DNA of 50,457 nt from Saprospiraceae bacterium (GTDB lineage Bacteria > Bacteroidota > Bacteroidia > Chitinophagales > Saprospiraceae). This document shows positions 26,311-35,313 of the stretch, piece by piece; positions within the stretch are counted from its first letter, which is position 1; each line of letters starts with the position of its first letter. The stretch covers positions 1-50,457 of the forward strand of contig JALWSS010000145.1 in the NCBI GenBank assembly GCA_026993525.1. The letters run 5' to 3'. The position numbers and the translations under genes were made by a program. A model generated the notes under the pieces. The model was not told the DNA's origin, searched no databases, and saw nothing but the letters and a program-made list of their open reading frames with translations.

Positions 26311-26829
26311 TTACAGTAGACTCAAAACTGAATCCAGCAACAAGCAGCCAATGAGCCCGACAACTGAGACAATGGTCTGCATCACCGTCCATGACTTCAT
26401 CGTTTCAATGACCGAAAGGTTGAAATATTCTTTGAATAACCAAAATCCGGTACCGTTTAGTTGTGAACATACCAGGCTGCCGGCACCTGTGGCCAGCGCC
26501 GGCAATTCCGCATTGACACCGCCCATTTCTACCAATGGCAACACCATTCCCGCCGCTGTAAATGCAGCTACGGTGGCAGAACCCGCCGTTATCCGAAGGG
26601 AATCAGCCAACAGCAATGGTGACTAATTGCAAGGACTCCACAATGTAGTTGTTGGTACTGCCGTCAACCGGCATCTTTTGAAGGCTCCACCACCTGCAAT
26701 GATGGGCCGGAGGAAACTGATCCCAACGAGGACGATTAAAACAGGCATGAGGACAACAGTGACGTGCCAGGTACCGGTACGCAGAATGGCTTCAGGGTAC
26801 AACACCTTCAGGATTGAAACAAATGGCAC
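26311..26829 (-). pseudogene. gntP: Gluconate:H+ symporter (GntP family) remnant
   Basis: Only parts of the C-terminal half remain, in shifted frames. The piece 26829-26690 reads GTWHVTVVLMPVLIVLVG...IIAGGGAFK, the conserved GGGAFK region. A second frame continues as GSTNNYIVESLQLVTIAVG and then stops. A third (26616-26311) gives ITAGSATVAAFTAAGMVLPL, GAGSLVCSQLNGTGFWLFKEYF and SWTVMQTIVSVVGLIGCLLL, the standard GntP C-terminus. At least two frameshifts and loss of the first 250 or so residues make it non-functional. It directly follows the truncated gnd, the usual partner in gluconate use. Confidence 0.75.
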
Positions 26830-27345
26830 AAATACATGCTTTTTTCGCCGATGACTTTTATCAGCATTTACCCATGACGAGAATCATTGGACACCCTGAG
26901 ATGCCACTCTATTATTGCCCCTGTTACAGGAAATCAGTGCCCAAACGACGGGCATTCCTGAGATTGGAAGTTAGTAAATATTCTCCTGCTTAACGCATCA
27001 GAATAATGGCGGGCTGGAGTTGGGAATGGGAAATGAGAGGATGATGATTAGTTAGATACATGCCTGAGTTTTCCAACCCTAACCACCAAACCATCTTACA
27101 GGCATTCATTTGTTGTGATCGTTGTAGCCGCCGATACTGCCGACGGAGGTTGTAACGTGAAATCATTGCCAACCGGTCCGCCAGTTTTTCGGTGTTTTTA
27201 CACCGAAATCAAACGAAAATAGTCAAGCTATCGAAGGACTCATTCTTCAATGTGAGAGGTGTATCATGGAAGCCACTAATCGTGGCTTCCCTTTTTTGTG
27301 CCATCGTGAAATGGGAATAAGAGCGGTCTTCCCTGAATGAGCAGC
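26830..27345. other. Gene-free stretch, probably decayed sequence
   Basis: No convincing gene on either strand. Short open frames (for example a 39-codon + frame from 26876 and a 60-codon - frame ending at 26990) have no recognisable domain. The stretch ends in an orphan + strand terminator. It probably holds eroded remains of the gluconate region or of a lost + strand gene. Confidence 0.45.
27268..27297 (+). terminator. Orphan + strand terminator
   Basis: GGAAGCCAC (27268-27276) pairs exactly with GTGGCTTCC (27282-27290) around a five-base loop, then CTTTTTT. The T run is on the + strand, but no intact + strand gene lies upstream in the preceding 4 kb. On the minus strand, where nusB ends at 27346, no T run follows. 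Confidence 0.7.
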
Positions 27346-28284
27346 CTACTCATCAATCAAACCCCTGCCTTCTTTTACGATCTTGCCTTCTTTGTTGAGT
27401 TGCTTCATCAACTTGTCAAGAATACCATTGATGAAGTCTTTGCTTTTGGGTGTGGAGTACAATTTTGATATCTCCACAAATTCGTTCAGGGTCACTTTGG
27501 TGGGAATGGTAGGAAAATCCAGCAACTCACACAGCGCCATTTTCAACAGGATCATATCAATGACCGCCAGACGGTCGGCATCCCAATTCTTGAGGGTGGG
27601 TTCTATTATCTTCAGAAACTCATCGTTGCGGTCAATGACCTCTTTTAGCAAATGCTCGCCAAATTCAGTCACTGCCTCTTCGTCAGGGAAGTGTTCATTG
27701 TAAAAGTCACCTTCCACCGGCAGGGCTTTGATGGTTTTCTTCATGGCTCCGACAACGAGGGATTTGTCGTCAATCCAGGACATGTAGTTGTCTTCCATCA
27801 AATCGGTGAAGTGTTCGCTTGCAACACAGGCTTTATACAGTTGAAGAAGCGTCTTCCGGTAAAAATCAAATGAGTTGTCTTTCGCATCAACCAACTCGCT
27901 GTAAGCTTCTGTTTTGGCGAAATCGTTGTAAAGCAGGCGGGTGTTATCCTCGTCAATGAGGTCGTTCAGATGGTGTTTCCGGAATTGTTGCTGAAGGCCA
28001 TGATTTTCCACCAGAGATTGCACCAGTGGGTTTTCAAACAGGAGCGGTTTGAATTTTTTGTCTTCGTCAGAAGGCCTCAATTTGGACTGACGCCTTTTAT
28101 GATCCTCCTTTGCGTATTCTGTCACCTTCAAAAACTGGAGAAGATTAAACAGATACAGTTCATAGGATTTTTTGATACTCTGCCTGTAAAGTCTGGTGGC
28201 TTGTTGCGGGGTCAACTCACCGTCTCTACTCATGGCATAAAGCACCTGCATAACTTTTATGCGGATGTTCCTTCTACTCAGCAT
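27346..28284 (-). CDS. nusB: Transcription antitermination factor NusB (long form)
   Basis: The protein has 312 aa, about twice the length of E. coli NusB, as is usual in Bacteroidota. It begins MLSRRNIRIKVMQVLYA, the conserved NusB start. The NusB core lies in the C-terminal 130 residues: WDADRLAVIDMILLKMALCELL, PTIPTKVTLNEFVEISKLYSTPKSKDFINGILD. The extended middle is charged and helical. NusB binds boxA RNA with NusE (S10) and promotes rRNA antitermination. The basic tail ends GKIVKEGRGLIDE. Confidence 0.95.
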   Translation of the reverse strand: MLSRRNIRIKVMQVLYAMSRDGELTPQQATRLYRQSIKKSYELYLFNLLQFLKVTEYAKEDHKRRQSKLRPSDEDKKFKPLLFENPLVQSLVENHGLQQQFRKHHLNDLIDEDNTRLLYNDFAKTEAYSELVDAKDNSFDFYRKTLLQLYKACVASEHFTDLMEDNYMSWIDDKSLVVGAMKKTIKALPVEGDFYNEHFPDEEAVTEFGEHLLKEVIDRNDEFLKIIEPTLKNWDADRLAVIDMILLKMALCELLDFPTIPTKVTLNEFVEISKLYSTPKSKDFINGILDKLMKQLNKEGKIVKEGRGLIDE

Positions 28285-28433
28285 AATTTCAATCGTTGCG
28301 GTGGCAAAAGAACAATTCGGATCAACTTACCCTTTGTGCATTTGACAGCCGCCGGTTTTTGTTCAATGAGGGTGCAAATAAATGCAATTTTATTTAAACC
28401 GATTGCCAATAAATTGCGCAGCATCCTATAAAG

Positions 28434-28470
28434 ATCCGGGGGCAAGAAGTTCAGCTTCTCACCCCCGGAT
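28434..28470. terminator. GC-rich hairpin after the DoxX gene
   Basis: ATCCGGGGG (28434-28442) pairs exactly with CCCCCGGAT (28462-28470), with a smaller GAAG/CTTC stem inside. The stop codon of the leftward DoxX gene is 8 bp away. The long T run (T6) is on the + strand; on the minus strand only CTTTAT follows. It probably still ends the DoxX transcript. Confidence 0.6.
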
Positions 28471-28477
28471 TTTTTTA

Positions 28478-29962
28478 TCACTTCAGGTATTTCGATTGTA
28501 TCTCCTCAAAAGAAGGCATCTTTCTGAAGTGCCATTTAGCCACAATTTTTCCATCGTGCCAGAGCACCAGACCGGGATTCGACCGCTGTATGGTCTTGAT
28601 CAACAGGTCATCGGCCACATAAAACGGCCAGGCACTTTGGGTTTCGTGGCGGAAGTCATCGATCAGGGCCGGTGGGTTTGGTGCAGTAACTACAAACACC
28701 TTGTACCCCGCCTGTTCGGCCTTTTCCAGAACCGGATTGAGAATATCCGTGTAGCGCTTTACGTAGTCAGGATCAAAGCTGTAAACTTCCTGCTGCACCT
28801 TCCGCTCAACAATGTCGCCAACACTCCAGATGACAGAGTCAACGCCATCAACCTGAATGGTGTCAGCTACCATGATGGTATCCCTGACCAGCACTTCTTC
28901 ATTCCCCGGATCGGCATTTTGGTAAATCTTGTAAGCCGTGACCATGAATGAATACCCGGGATCATTCAGAATATCTTCTGTCACATTGTTGCCATCGAGG
29001 TCGCTGATGTCAAAATCACTGATCTTGCTGGGTTCGATGGTGGGTTCGGTTTTGATCTGCTCAAATTCCCACTCTTCCTTCGGGTAATCCCTGAACTCCT
29101 TCAGGTACTGTTCATAGGGGAGCGTAACAACCTGACCGGTGTTTTTATTGGTCATCCTGTAATGGGTGATTTGCACATTGGCCATGGCTTCTTCTTCGGC
29201 AAGTTTCTGCGCCCTTACATCCGTGCCGGCTTTGAATGGACGGAAATCAAAGATCGGTTCATTCCAGGCGTAATTCCTCACACAAAAGACCAAAAACAGT
29301 ACGGAGGTCAATGCCACAATGGCAATGCGGACCCTGGAAGTGAACAGCCTGTGCATATTGCGATGGGCGAGAACAAAATATACGGAGGGGAAAAGCAAGA
29401 AGATGTCTTTAAGGAAGGATTCCTTTGGTTTCAACTTGATGAAATCGCCGAAACATCCGCAATCAGTCACCCGCATATTGGTTTCCACATAGGGGCCCCA
29501 TTGGCTGAATTCAAAGAAGTTGACACCGGATGGAACATAGCCTGTGAGGTAGGTGAATCCTGTAAGTATGGTAAAAAACACCACCAACAGGAAAAACAGC
29601 CAGGCCGTCAGCTTTGGTCTTGCACCTACGATCAACATCACACCCAGTGCAATTTCAAATACGATCATTGCGACGGAAATCATCAGGCCATGCCCGGACA
29701 ACCACGGAAACACAGGAGCGATGAACGACAATGCGGTTTCATTGAAAGTGTAATAGAATTCAGCAAAGTACTGCTCCATTTTAAAGGCGGTTCCCAGCGG
29801 ATCAACGGCTTTCACAAAGCCGGAGAAAATGAACAGGGAGCCGCAGAAGTGCTGCACAAAGGTCATCAGTACCGACTTGTGCTCCTTTAGCACAAATACC
29901 GTCAGCCCCGTCAGTATTGCGGCAGCGATGGCTACATAGATCAATAAGGTAAAAATCGTCAT
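28478..29962 (-). CDS. DoxX/MauE-type membrane protein with thioredoxin-like C-terminus
   Basis: The protein has 494 aa from MTIFTLLIYVAIAAA (29962); the longer frame adds only unconserved residues. The N-terminal 240 residues have about six membrane helices of the DoxX/MauE type (FCGSLFIFSGFVKAVDPLGTAFKMEQYF) and the motif DCGCFGDF. The C-terminal 250 residues are extracytoplasmic or cytoplasmic and end in a thioredoxin-like fold (DILNPVLEKAEQAGYKVFVVTAPNPP...LVLWHDGKIVAKWHF) without a CXXC pair. Together with the upstream DUF1599 gene, 19 bp away, this is the BT_3928-type pair found across Bacteroidota, often next to tpiA. A redox or thiol role is likely; the exact function is unknown. Confidence 0.8.
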   Translation of the reverse strand: MTIFTLLIYVAIAAAILTGLTVFVLKEHKSVLMTFVQHFCGSLFIFSGFVKAVDPLGTAFKMEQYFAEFYYTFNETALSFIAPVFPWLSGHGLMISVAMIVFEIALGVMLIVGARPKLTAWLFFLLVVFFTILTGFTYLTGYVPSGVNFFEFSQWGPYVETNMRVTDCGCFGDFIKLKPKESFLKDIFLLFPSVYFVLAHRNMHRLFTSRVRIAIVALTSVLFLVFCVRNYAWNEPIFDFRPFKAGTDVRAQKLAEEEAMANVQITHYRMTNKNTGQVVTLPYEQYLKEFRDYPKEEWEFEQIKTEPTIEPSKISDFDISDLDGNNVTEDILNDPGYSFMVTAYKIYQNADPGNEEVLVRDTIMVADTIQVDGVDSVIWSVGDIVERKVQQEVYSFDPDYVKRYTDILNPVLEKAEQAGYKVFVVTAPNPPALIDDFRHETQSAWPFYVADDLLIKTIQRSNPGLVLWHDGKIVAKWHFRKMPSFEEIQSKYLK

Positions 29963-29981
29963 GTCTGTATAAATGATTGGG

Positions 29982-30572
29982 TTAGTCGGTGGTCCGGGAA
30001 GCGGAATTGCCGCCACCCTGCTCACTCAACCGGATCAAAGCAAATATTGCATAGTTAATGATGTCGAGGTAGTTGGATTCCGGCCCTTCAGAAATCAATA
30101 ACAGTTTGCCGCCCTCGTTGTCCTCGATCTGTTTCAGCCGGAGCAGTTTCATCAGTATCAGGTCGGTGATGGAGCTGATGCGCATTTCTCTCCAGGCTTC
30201 ACCGTAATCGTGGTTTTTTGCCTGCATGAGGGTGCGTGCAGTGTTGATCTGCTCTTCATACAGGGGCAACAGCTCTTCCAATGAAGCCTTTTCAGGATGC
30301 GGTTCGGATTCAGAAACAGGGTGCTCCAGTTGAATAAGGGCCATCACGGCGTAATTGACGATGCCGATGAAATCGCCTGCTATGCTATCTCCCACTTTTT
30401 GTGTCTTTTTTTCCTGAATGGAGCGAATACGCCTGGCTTTGATCATCAACTGGTCGGTCAGGGAAGAAGGGCGCAAGATGCGCCATGAGGCACCGTAATC
30501 AGCGTTTTTTTTCACAAAAACATCACGGCATTTCGCCACCGCATCGTCGTACTGTTTCAATGTTTCACTCAC
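29982..30572 (-). CDS. DUF1599 domain protein (two repeats)
   Basis: The protein has 196 aa. Two similar halves occur: KCRDVFVKKNADYGASWRIL...SLTDQLMIKARRIRSI and ARTLMQAKNHDYGEAWREM...SITDLILMKLLRLKQI. Each has the K-N-x-DYG-x-W pattern of DUF1599, a Bacteroidota family related to all-alpha nucleotide-binding (MazG-like) proteins. Function is unproven. It has a TAGATTTG promoter element just upstream and is transcribed with the DoxX gene 19 bp downstream. It is cytoplasmic, with no signal peptide. Confidence 0.85.
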   Translation of the reverse strand: MSETLKQYDDAVAKCRDVFVKKNADYGASWRILRPSSLTDQLMIKARRIRSIQEKKTQKVGDSIAGDFIGIVNYAVMALIQLEHPVSESEPHPEKASLEELLPLYEEQINTARTLMQAKNHDYGEAWREMRISSITDLILMKLLRLKQIEDNEGGKLLLISEGPESNYLDIINYAIFALIRLSEQGGGNSASRTTD

Positions 30573-30587
30573 TGTTTAAAATTTGCG

Positions 30588-30595
30588 CAAATCTA
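30588..30595 (-). promoter_or_regulatory. -7 element of the DUF1599-DoxX operon
   Basis: TAGATTTG on the minus strand, followed by CGCAAA, matches TAnnTTTG. It lies 16 bp before the start codon at 30572. No clear TTG is present at the -33 position. Confidence 0.45.
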
Positions 30596-30737
30596 AATGC
30601 TTCGGGATAAATCAGGCCCTGAATAAAAAGTACCTTCGGGTAAGGTGCATTCCGTCACAATGGCCGCTGAAAATCATTTGTAATTTTCAGCCTTGGTTTC
30701 GCAAACTTGTTGCGAAGCGAAGAGAATTGAAAACACC

Positions 30738-30989
30738 ATGCTTAAGCAAATTGTCAACTGGATTTTCATCCTGCCCATCAAGGTTTACCAATGGGTTATT
30801 TCGCCCATGTTCCCGCCGTCTTGTCGTTTTCAGCCTACCTGCTCGCAATATGCCGTTGAGGCCATCAAAGAATGGGGGCCCCTCAAAGGTATTTACCTGG
30901 CTGTGCGGAGGGTTTCACGCTGCCACCCCTGGTCAGAAGGTGGTGAAGATCCCGTTCCGAAAAACCCCAAAAGACAAGCTAAGGCCTGA
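30738..30989 (+). CDS. yidD: Membrane protein insertion efficiency factor YidD
   Basis: The protein has 83 aa, normal for YidD, starting [19 protein letters not shown]. The family signature [22 protein letters not shown] with its cysteines and the C-terminal [18 protein letters not shown] are intact. YidD is an amphipathic, membrane-associated helper of YidC-mediated insertion. In many bacteria it lies between rnpA and yidC near the origin; here it stands alone, as is common in Bacteroidota. Its last 11 bases overlap the convergent acetyltransferase gene. Confidence 0.93.
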   Translation: MLKQIVNWIFILPIKVYQWVISPMFPPSCRFQPTCSQYAVEAIKEWGPLKGIYLAVRRVSRCHPWSEGGEDPVPKNPKRQAKA

Positions 30990-31515
30990 GGTTTCTCTCC
31001 TCCCATTCCGTGCTGTTCAACTCAAAAAGGACCCCTGGGTGTTCCGCAAATTCCATTTTGCCCAGCATACGCATACCTGTCTTTTCCAGCACCCGGACGG
31101 AGGCCTTGTTCAACACCATGGCCCTGCCGATGATGCGCTGCAAACCCAATTGCTCAAACCCGTATTTCAGGCAGCCCGTTGCCGCTTCGGTGGCGCATCC
31201 CTGCCCCCAGAATTTTCTGAAGAACCGGAATCCGAGGTCCGTCGCATCCAATTCTTCAACATGGCGCAACCCGCACCAGCCAAGCACCTCTCCGCTTTCC
31301 TTGTTTACAACAGCCCAGCGGCCATAGCCGTATTTTTCATAGTGGTCGTAATTGCGAAGAAATGCTTCGGCAGCCTGGATACTTTCAAAGGGAGGGTCAC
31401 CGGTGTATTTGATCACTTCCGGGTCATTGTTGAGCTGAAAAAACCAATGAGCATCCACAAGCTCCAATTGCCGGAACTTGAAGCGCCTGGTTTCGAATAG
31501 GTAATTCCTGTCCAT
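30979..31515 (-). CDS. GNAT family N-acetyltransferase (RimJ/RimL type)
   Basis: The protein has 178 aa. It begins [22 protein letters not shown], typical of the Acetyltransf_3 group. The acetyl-CoA pyrophosphate-binding loop is visible as [15 protein letters not shown], and the [21 protein letters not shown] segment is the usual N-x2-S-x2-L-E-K-x-G motif. It transfers an acetyl group from acetyl-CoA to an amine; the acceptor (protein N-terminus or small molecule) cannot be told. It is convergent with yidD, overlapping by 11 bp. Confidence 0.9.
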   Translation of the reverse strand: MDRNYLFETRRFKFRQLELVDAHWFFQLNNDPEVIKYTGDPPFESIQAAEAFLRNYDHYEKYGYGRWAVVNKESGEVLGWCGLRHVEELDATDLGFRFFRKFWGQGCATEAATGCLKYGFEQLGLQRIIGRAMVLNKASVRVLEKTGMRMLGKMEFAEHPGVLFELNSTEWEERNLRP

Positions 31516-31534
31516 GCAGAATTGCCATTTTCTG

Positions 31535-31575
31535 AAAAAATATTCTCCCGGTTCAACAACGGGAACCGGGAGAAT
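31535..31575 (-). terminator. Terminator of the BNR protein gene
   Basis: ATTCTCCCGGTT (31542-31553) pairs exactly with AACCGGGAGAAT (31564-31575) across ten bases, followed on the minus strand by a T6 run. It lies 7 bp past the stop codon at 31582. Confidence 0.85.
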
Positions 31576-31581
31576 TACGAG

Positions 31582-34500
31582 CTACTCGGTTTTGGGAACC
31601 GTCAGCACATCCACTTCCAACTCCCGGATCAGTTTGTTGAACAGCGGCACTTTCTGATCCCGCATTTCGTAATACTTCGCCAGCCAGTCGTCAATCTCCC
31701 TGGTCAGTTCCTCTTTCACCTGAATGGCCTGGGTTGTGGGCGGGTAATCGCCCCGCATGAGGGAATTCAGGTGCCCCAGTTTATTGGTCAGGCGAATGGG
31801 AAAATTCAGTGGGTCCTGCCGGGCCCTGTTCTTCGTTTGATAGAGGGCTTCCTCCACGGCGGTCATGATGGAATCCATTTCTGAAGACAGCTCGATCAAC
31901 GGCTGGAGTTTCTCATCTTTTTTGTCCAGCGTTTTGGTGAGTGATTTGGCCTTTGAGCGCAGCGCTCTGATCTCTTTGATGGCAGTGTGCGCTTCGGTGA
32001 GCTTATCCCTCACCTCCATCGCAAAGTCAAATTGTTTCTGAATGTCCTCCTGCGAAACCTCGCTTCTGGGGTCCTTCACTATCCTGAACGGCTGTTCCAT
32101 CACTGTGCTGTCAATGGTCAATCGTACAGTGTATTCACCGGGCACAGCTTTCGGACCATTCAATGAAGCCCACCACAGGATCATTCCTTTGAAAGATTTG
32201 GCGTCCGGGTAGCGCATGTTCCAGTTGAACGTGTTGCTACCAGGTTTTACCGATAGCTTTTCGTTGCGTTTTTTCGATTTGGTGCTGAATTCCCGGATCA
32301 TATCCCCATCCTTTTCGAGAAAAGCGATTTTGACAGTGGTTTTGGAAGTATCAAAATCCGGCAAATAAAAATACACGTTCACCCCTCCGGGGTGGTTGGT
32401 ACCTGCCGTTTTGAGGTTCTTTCTTTGAAAACCATTCATCCGGTAGGCATCCACCGGTTTGAAGAGGAAGGGTTCATCGGCTTTGGTCGCATCAGAAAGC
32501 TGGTGCAGCACTGTCAGGTCGTCAATTATCCAGAGGCTTCTCCCCTGGGTGGCTGCTATCAGGTTGTCATTTTTGATGGCCAGGTCAGTGACCGGCACGG
32601 TTGGCAAGTTCAGTTGGAAGGGACTCCAACTGGCACCATCATCAAAGCTGATGTACATGCCCGATTCCGTTCCGGCATAGAGGAGACCTTTTCGCTTAGG
32701 ATCTGCCCGTACCACCCTGGTGAAATGATCTTCGGAAATGCCATTGACGATTTTTGTCCAGGTCTTGCCGTAATCACTGGTTTTGTAGAGGTATGGCCTG
32801 TAATCGCCCATTTTGTAGCTGGTGGCTGCAAAATAGCAGCCGCCGTCCTCGTAGGGGCTGGGCTCTATGCTGTTGATCATGGTCCATTCGGGCAGGTTGG
32901 GCGGGGTTACGTTCTGCCAGGACTTGCCGCCATCACGGCTGACATGCACCAGGCCGTCGTCGCTACCCACCCACAGGAGGTCTTTCACCCTGGCACTTTC
33001 AGCGGCAGAAAAAATGGTACAGTAGTATTCTACCGAGGTGTTGTCTTTGGTGATGGGCCCACCGGAAGGACCGAGTTTGGAGGGGTCGTTCCGGGTCAGG
33101 TCCGGTGAGATCACCTCCCAGCTGTTGCCCTCGTCATAGCTCACGTGCAAATGGTTGGAGGCGGTGTAGAGTTTGTTGGGATCGTGGGGGGAGAAGAAAA
33201 TCGGGTAGTTCCACTGAAAGCGGTATTTCATGCCTTCGGCGCCGTGCCCCATTGGGTTGTCAGGCCACACATTTACGGAACGGCTGAAGCCTGTTTTGTG
33301 GTTGCGGCGCTCCAGCAGACCATCGTAGCAACCTCCGTAAACGATGTCGTTGTCTTCCGGATCGATGGCGATATGGCCACACTCGCAACCCGCTGAGGGT
33401 TCCCAATCGTCTTCGCCAATGGAGCCGCCCTGGGTGCGGTGGTAAATGCGCACGGTGGAATTGTCCTGTTGGGCAGCGTAAATCCGGTAGGGGAAGTGGT
33501 TATCGGTGGTCACCCGGTAGAATTGTGCGGTGGGTTGATTGTGGTAGGTGCTCCAGGATTTGCCACCGTCGTAAGAAACTTGTGCCCCGCCATCATCAGC
33601 AATGATCATTCGCTTCGGGTCTTCCGGTGCTATCCACAAATCGTGGTGGTCGCCGTGGGGCGCATTGTAAGGTTTGAATGTATATCCGCCATCGGTTGAT
33701 TTGTGGTACCGCACGTTCATCACATAAACCACATCTTCGTTTTCCGGGTCGGCATAGATTCGGGAGTAATACCAGGCTCGCTGGCGCAATGAGCGGTCAT
33801 CGTTCAACTTTCGCCAGGTTTTTCCGCCATTGTCAGATCGAAACACGCCGCCGTTTTTTGCTTCCACAATGGCCCACACCCGGTTGCTGTTAACTGGTGA
33901 GACGGCAATGCCGATAATGCCGAGGGTATCTTTTGGCAACCCCGGATTGGTGCTGATGTCGGTCCAGGTGTCGCCCCCATCGGTGCTCTTCCACAAAGCA
34001 GAGCCCTCGCCGCCACTCTCCAGGCTGTACGGGGTGCGCCGCACCCGCCAGGTGGAAGCGTAGATGATCCTCGGATTGTTGGGGTCCAGGATGAGGTCAA
34101 CTGCACCTGCGTTTTCATTGGCGAAGAGGATGCGTTCCCAGGTGCCGCCACCGTCTTTGCTTCGGTACACTCCCCTTTCTTCAGAAGGCTTGTACAAATC
34201 GCCCAGCACTGCGGCGTACACCAGGTTTTCATCTTTCGGATGCACCCGTACCCTGGGTATATGCCGGGAATTGTCAAGGCCTATGTGTTTCCAGGTGGCT
34301 CCGGCATCCTCGCTTTTCCACATGCCGTAGCCGTAGGACACATTTCCCCTGACCGTAACCTCTCCGCCACCAACGTAAATGACATTGTGATCACTTTCAG
34401 CAACGCTGACCGCGCCGATGGAGCCACCAAAGTAGCCGTCGGAAATGTTTTCCCAGGTTTCGCCTCCATCTGTTGTTCTCCAGACGCCTCCGCCTGCTGT

Positions 34501-34752
34501 ACCGAAGTAGAACAGTTTGGGCTGGCCCGGCACGCCGGTAACCGCTGCTGAGCGGCCCCCTCTGAACGGCCCGACCAGGCGCCATTGCAAGGCGTCGTAA
34601 AGCTTTTGGTCATAAGAGGTGGTTGCAACAACCGGCGTTCCTTTCTTTTTGGATTTCTTTCGCTGCGCAATTGCTGAGTCGGGTAAGCAAATGAGCATGC
34701 CCAGCAGAAGAATACCTGCCAGCCTTAACAGTGGGTGTGATTTCAGTTTCAT
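31582..34752 (-). CDS. Secreted BNR/Asp-box propeller protein (VPS10/sortilin-like)
   Basis: The protein has 1056 aa. The start at 34752 gives the signal peptide MKLKSHPLLRLAGILLLG...AIAQ. From about residue 60 to 760 there are eleven Asp-box motifs of the S-x-D-x-G-x-T/S-W form (for example TTDGGETW, SEDAGATW, SKDGGGTW, STDGGDTW, SYDGGKSW, SRDGGKSW). These are read as two seven-bladed beta-propellers as in VPS10 and xyloglucanase-like proteins. A beta-rich domain and a C-terminal charged helical region (about 900-1050) follow. No type IX sorting domain is visible at the end. In Bacteroidota such proteins are annotated as glycosyl hydrolase or sortilin-like; enzymatic activity is not shown by the sequence. 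Confidence 0.85.
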   Translation of the reverse strand: MKLKSHPLLRLAGILLLGMLICLPDSAIAQRKKSKKKGTPVVATTSYDQKLYDALQWRLVGPFRGGRSAAVTGVPGQPKLFYFGTAGGGVWRTTDGGETWENISDGYFGGSIGAVSVAESDHNVIYVGGGEVTVRGNVSYGYGMWKSEDAGATWKHIGLDNSRHIPRVRVHPKDENLVYAAVLGDLYKPSEERGVYRSKDGGGTWERILFANENAGAVDLILDPNNPRIIYASTWRVRRTPYSLESGGEGSALWKSTDGGDTWTDISTNPGLPKDTLGIIGIAVSPVNSNRVWAIVEAKNGGVFRSDNGGKTWRKLNDDRSLRQRAWYYSRIYADPENEDVVYVMNVRYHKSTDGGYTFKPYNAPHGDHHDLWIAPEDPKRMIIADDGGAQVSYDGGKSWSTYHNQPTAQFYRVTTDNHFPYRIYAAQQDNSTVRIYHRTQGGSIGEDDWEPSAGCECGHIAIDPEDNDIVYGGCYDGLLERRNHKTGFSRSVNVWPDNPMGHGAEGMKYRFQWNYPIFFSPHDPNKLYTASNHLHVSYDEGNSWEVISPDLTRNDPSKLGPSGGPITKDNTSVEYYCTIFSAAESARVKDLLWVGSDDGLVHVSRDGGKSWQNVTPPNLPEWTMINSIEPSPYEDGGCYFAATSYKMGDYRPYLYKTSDYGKTWTKIVNGISEDHFTRVVRADPKRKGLLYAGTESGMYISFDDGASWSPFQLNLPTVPVTDLAIKNDNLIAATQGRSLWIIDDLTVLHQLSDATKADEPFLFKPVDAYRMNGFQRKNLKTAGTNHPGGVNVYFYLPDFDTSKTTVKIAFLEKDGDMIREFSTKSKKRNEKLSVKPGSNTFNWNMRYPDAKSFKGMILWWASLNGPKAVPGEYTVRLTIDSTVMEQPFRIVKDPRSEVSQEDIQKQFDFAMEVRDKLTEAHTAIKEIRALRSKAKSLTKTLDKKDEKLQPLIELSSEMDSIMTAVEEALYQTKNRARQDPLNFPIRLTNKLGHLNSLMRGDYPPTTQAIQVKEELTREIDDWLAKYYEMRDQKVPLFNKLIRELEVDVLTVPKTE

Positions 34753-35313
34753 TGCACTACAGTTTTTGAATACTTCAATTTGTTGATCCGGAACATACTT
34801 CCGGGTGACCGGGCAAAATAGAAAATACCACCAAAGAAATGCCCGGATATGATACTTTTTCAATCATAACGAGGCATTACAAATGACTGATTTATAGATA
34901 TTTCCGAACAACACATGGAATTTTACCCTAAAAATGGTAGATACATTAGAGAAAAAAGGCAAGGCTTTTGAAATGGGAGGGGCAAGTTGCATAAATACAG
35001 CGGTTTATGAATGCAACTTTTTGAACTACCTATTTTCCCGAAAAGGAGAACAACCGCAGGAAAACATACTATGAGAAATCTTTTCCTGCCTTTTTTTCGC
35101 TTCCCCTTTTTCAGAACAAGTCCGTCGTCATTCTCTGAGAAGAAAACTACTTACAGGTGACCACAATTGCGGTTTCACCGGGCGGTGATTCAATGATCAT
35201 TTCGCAATGGTCATTGGGTTGACACCCTACGTGATGCCGGGATTGCACAAGCCTGGGACTTGCCTCCATTTCCTGTTTTCCCAACTCCAAATTCTTTAAC
35301 TAAATCATTTCCC
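34753..35313. other. Intergenic region with two + strand terminator-like hairpins
   Basis: No gene was seen in 561 bp between divergent genes. AGTTGCAT (34985-34992) pairs with ATGCAACT (35011-35018), followed by T4. CAGGAAAA (35057-35064) pairs with TTTTCCTG (35081-35088), followed by CC and T7 (35091-35097). Both point rightward although no + strand gene precedes them. They could end a small RNA starting near 34900 or form a leader of the large gene at 35314. Confidence 0.5.
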
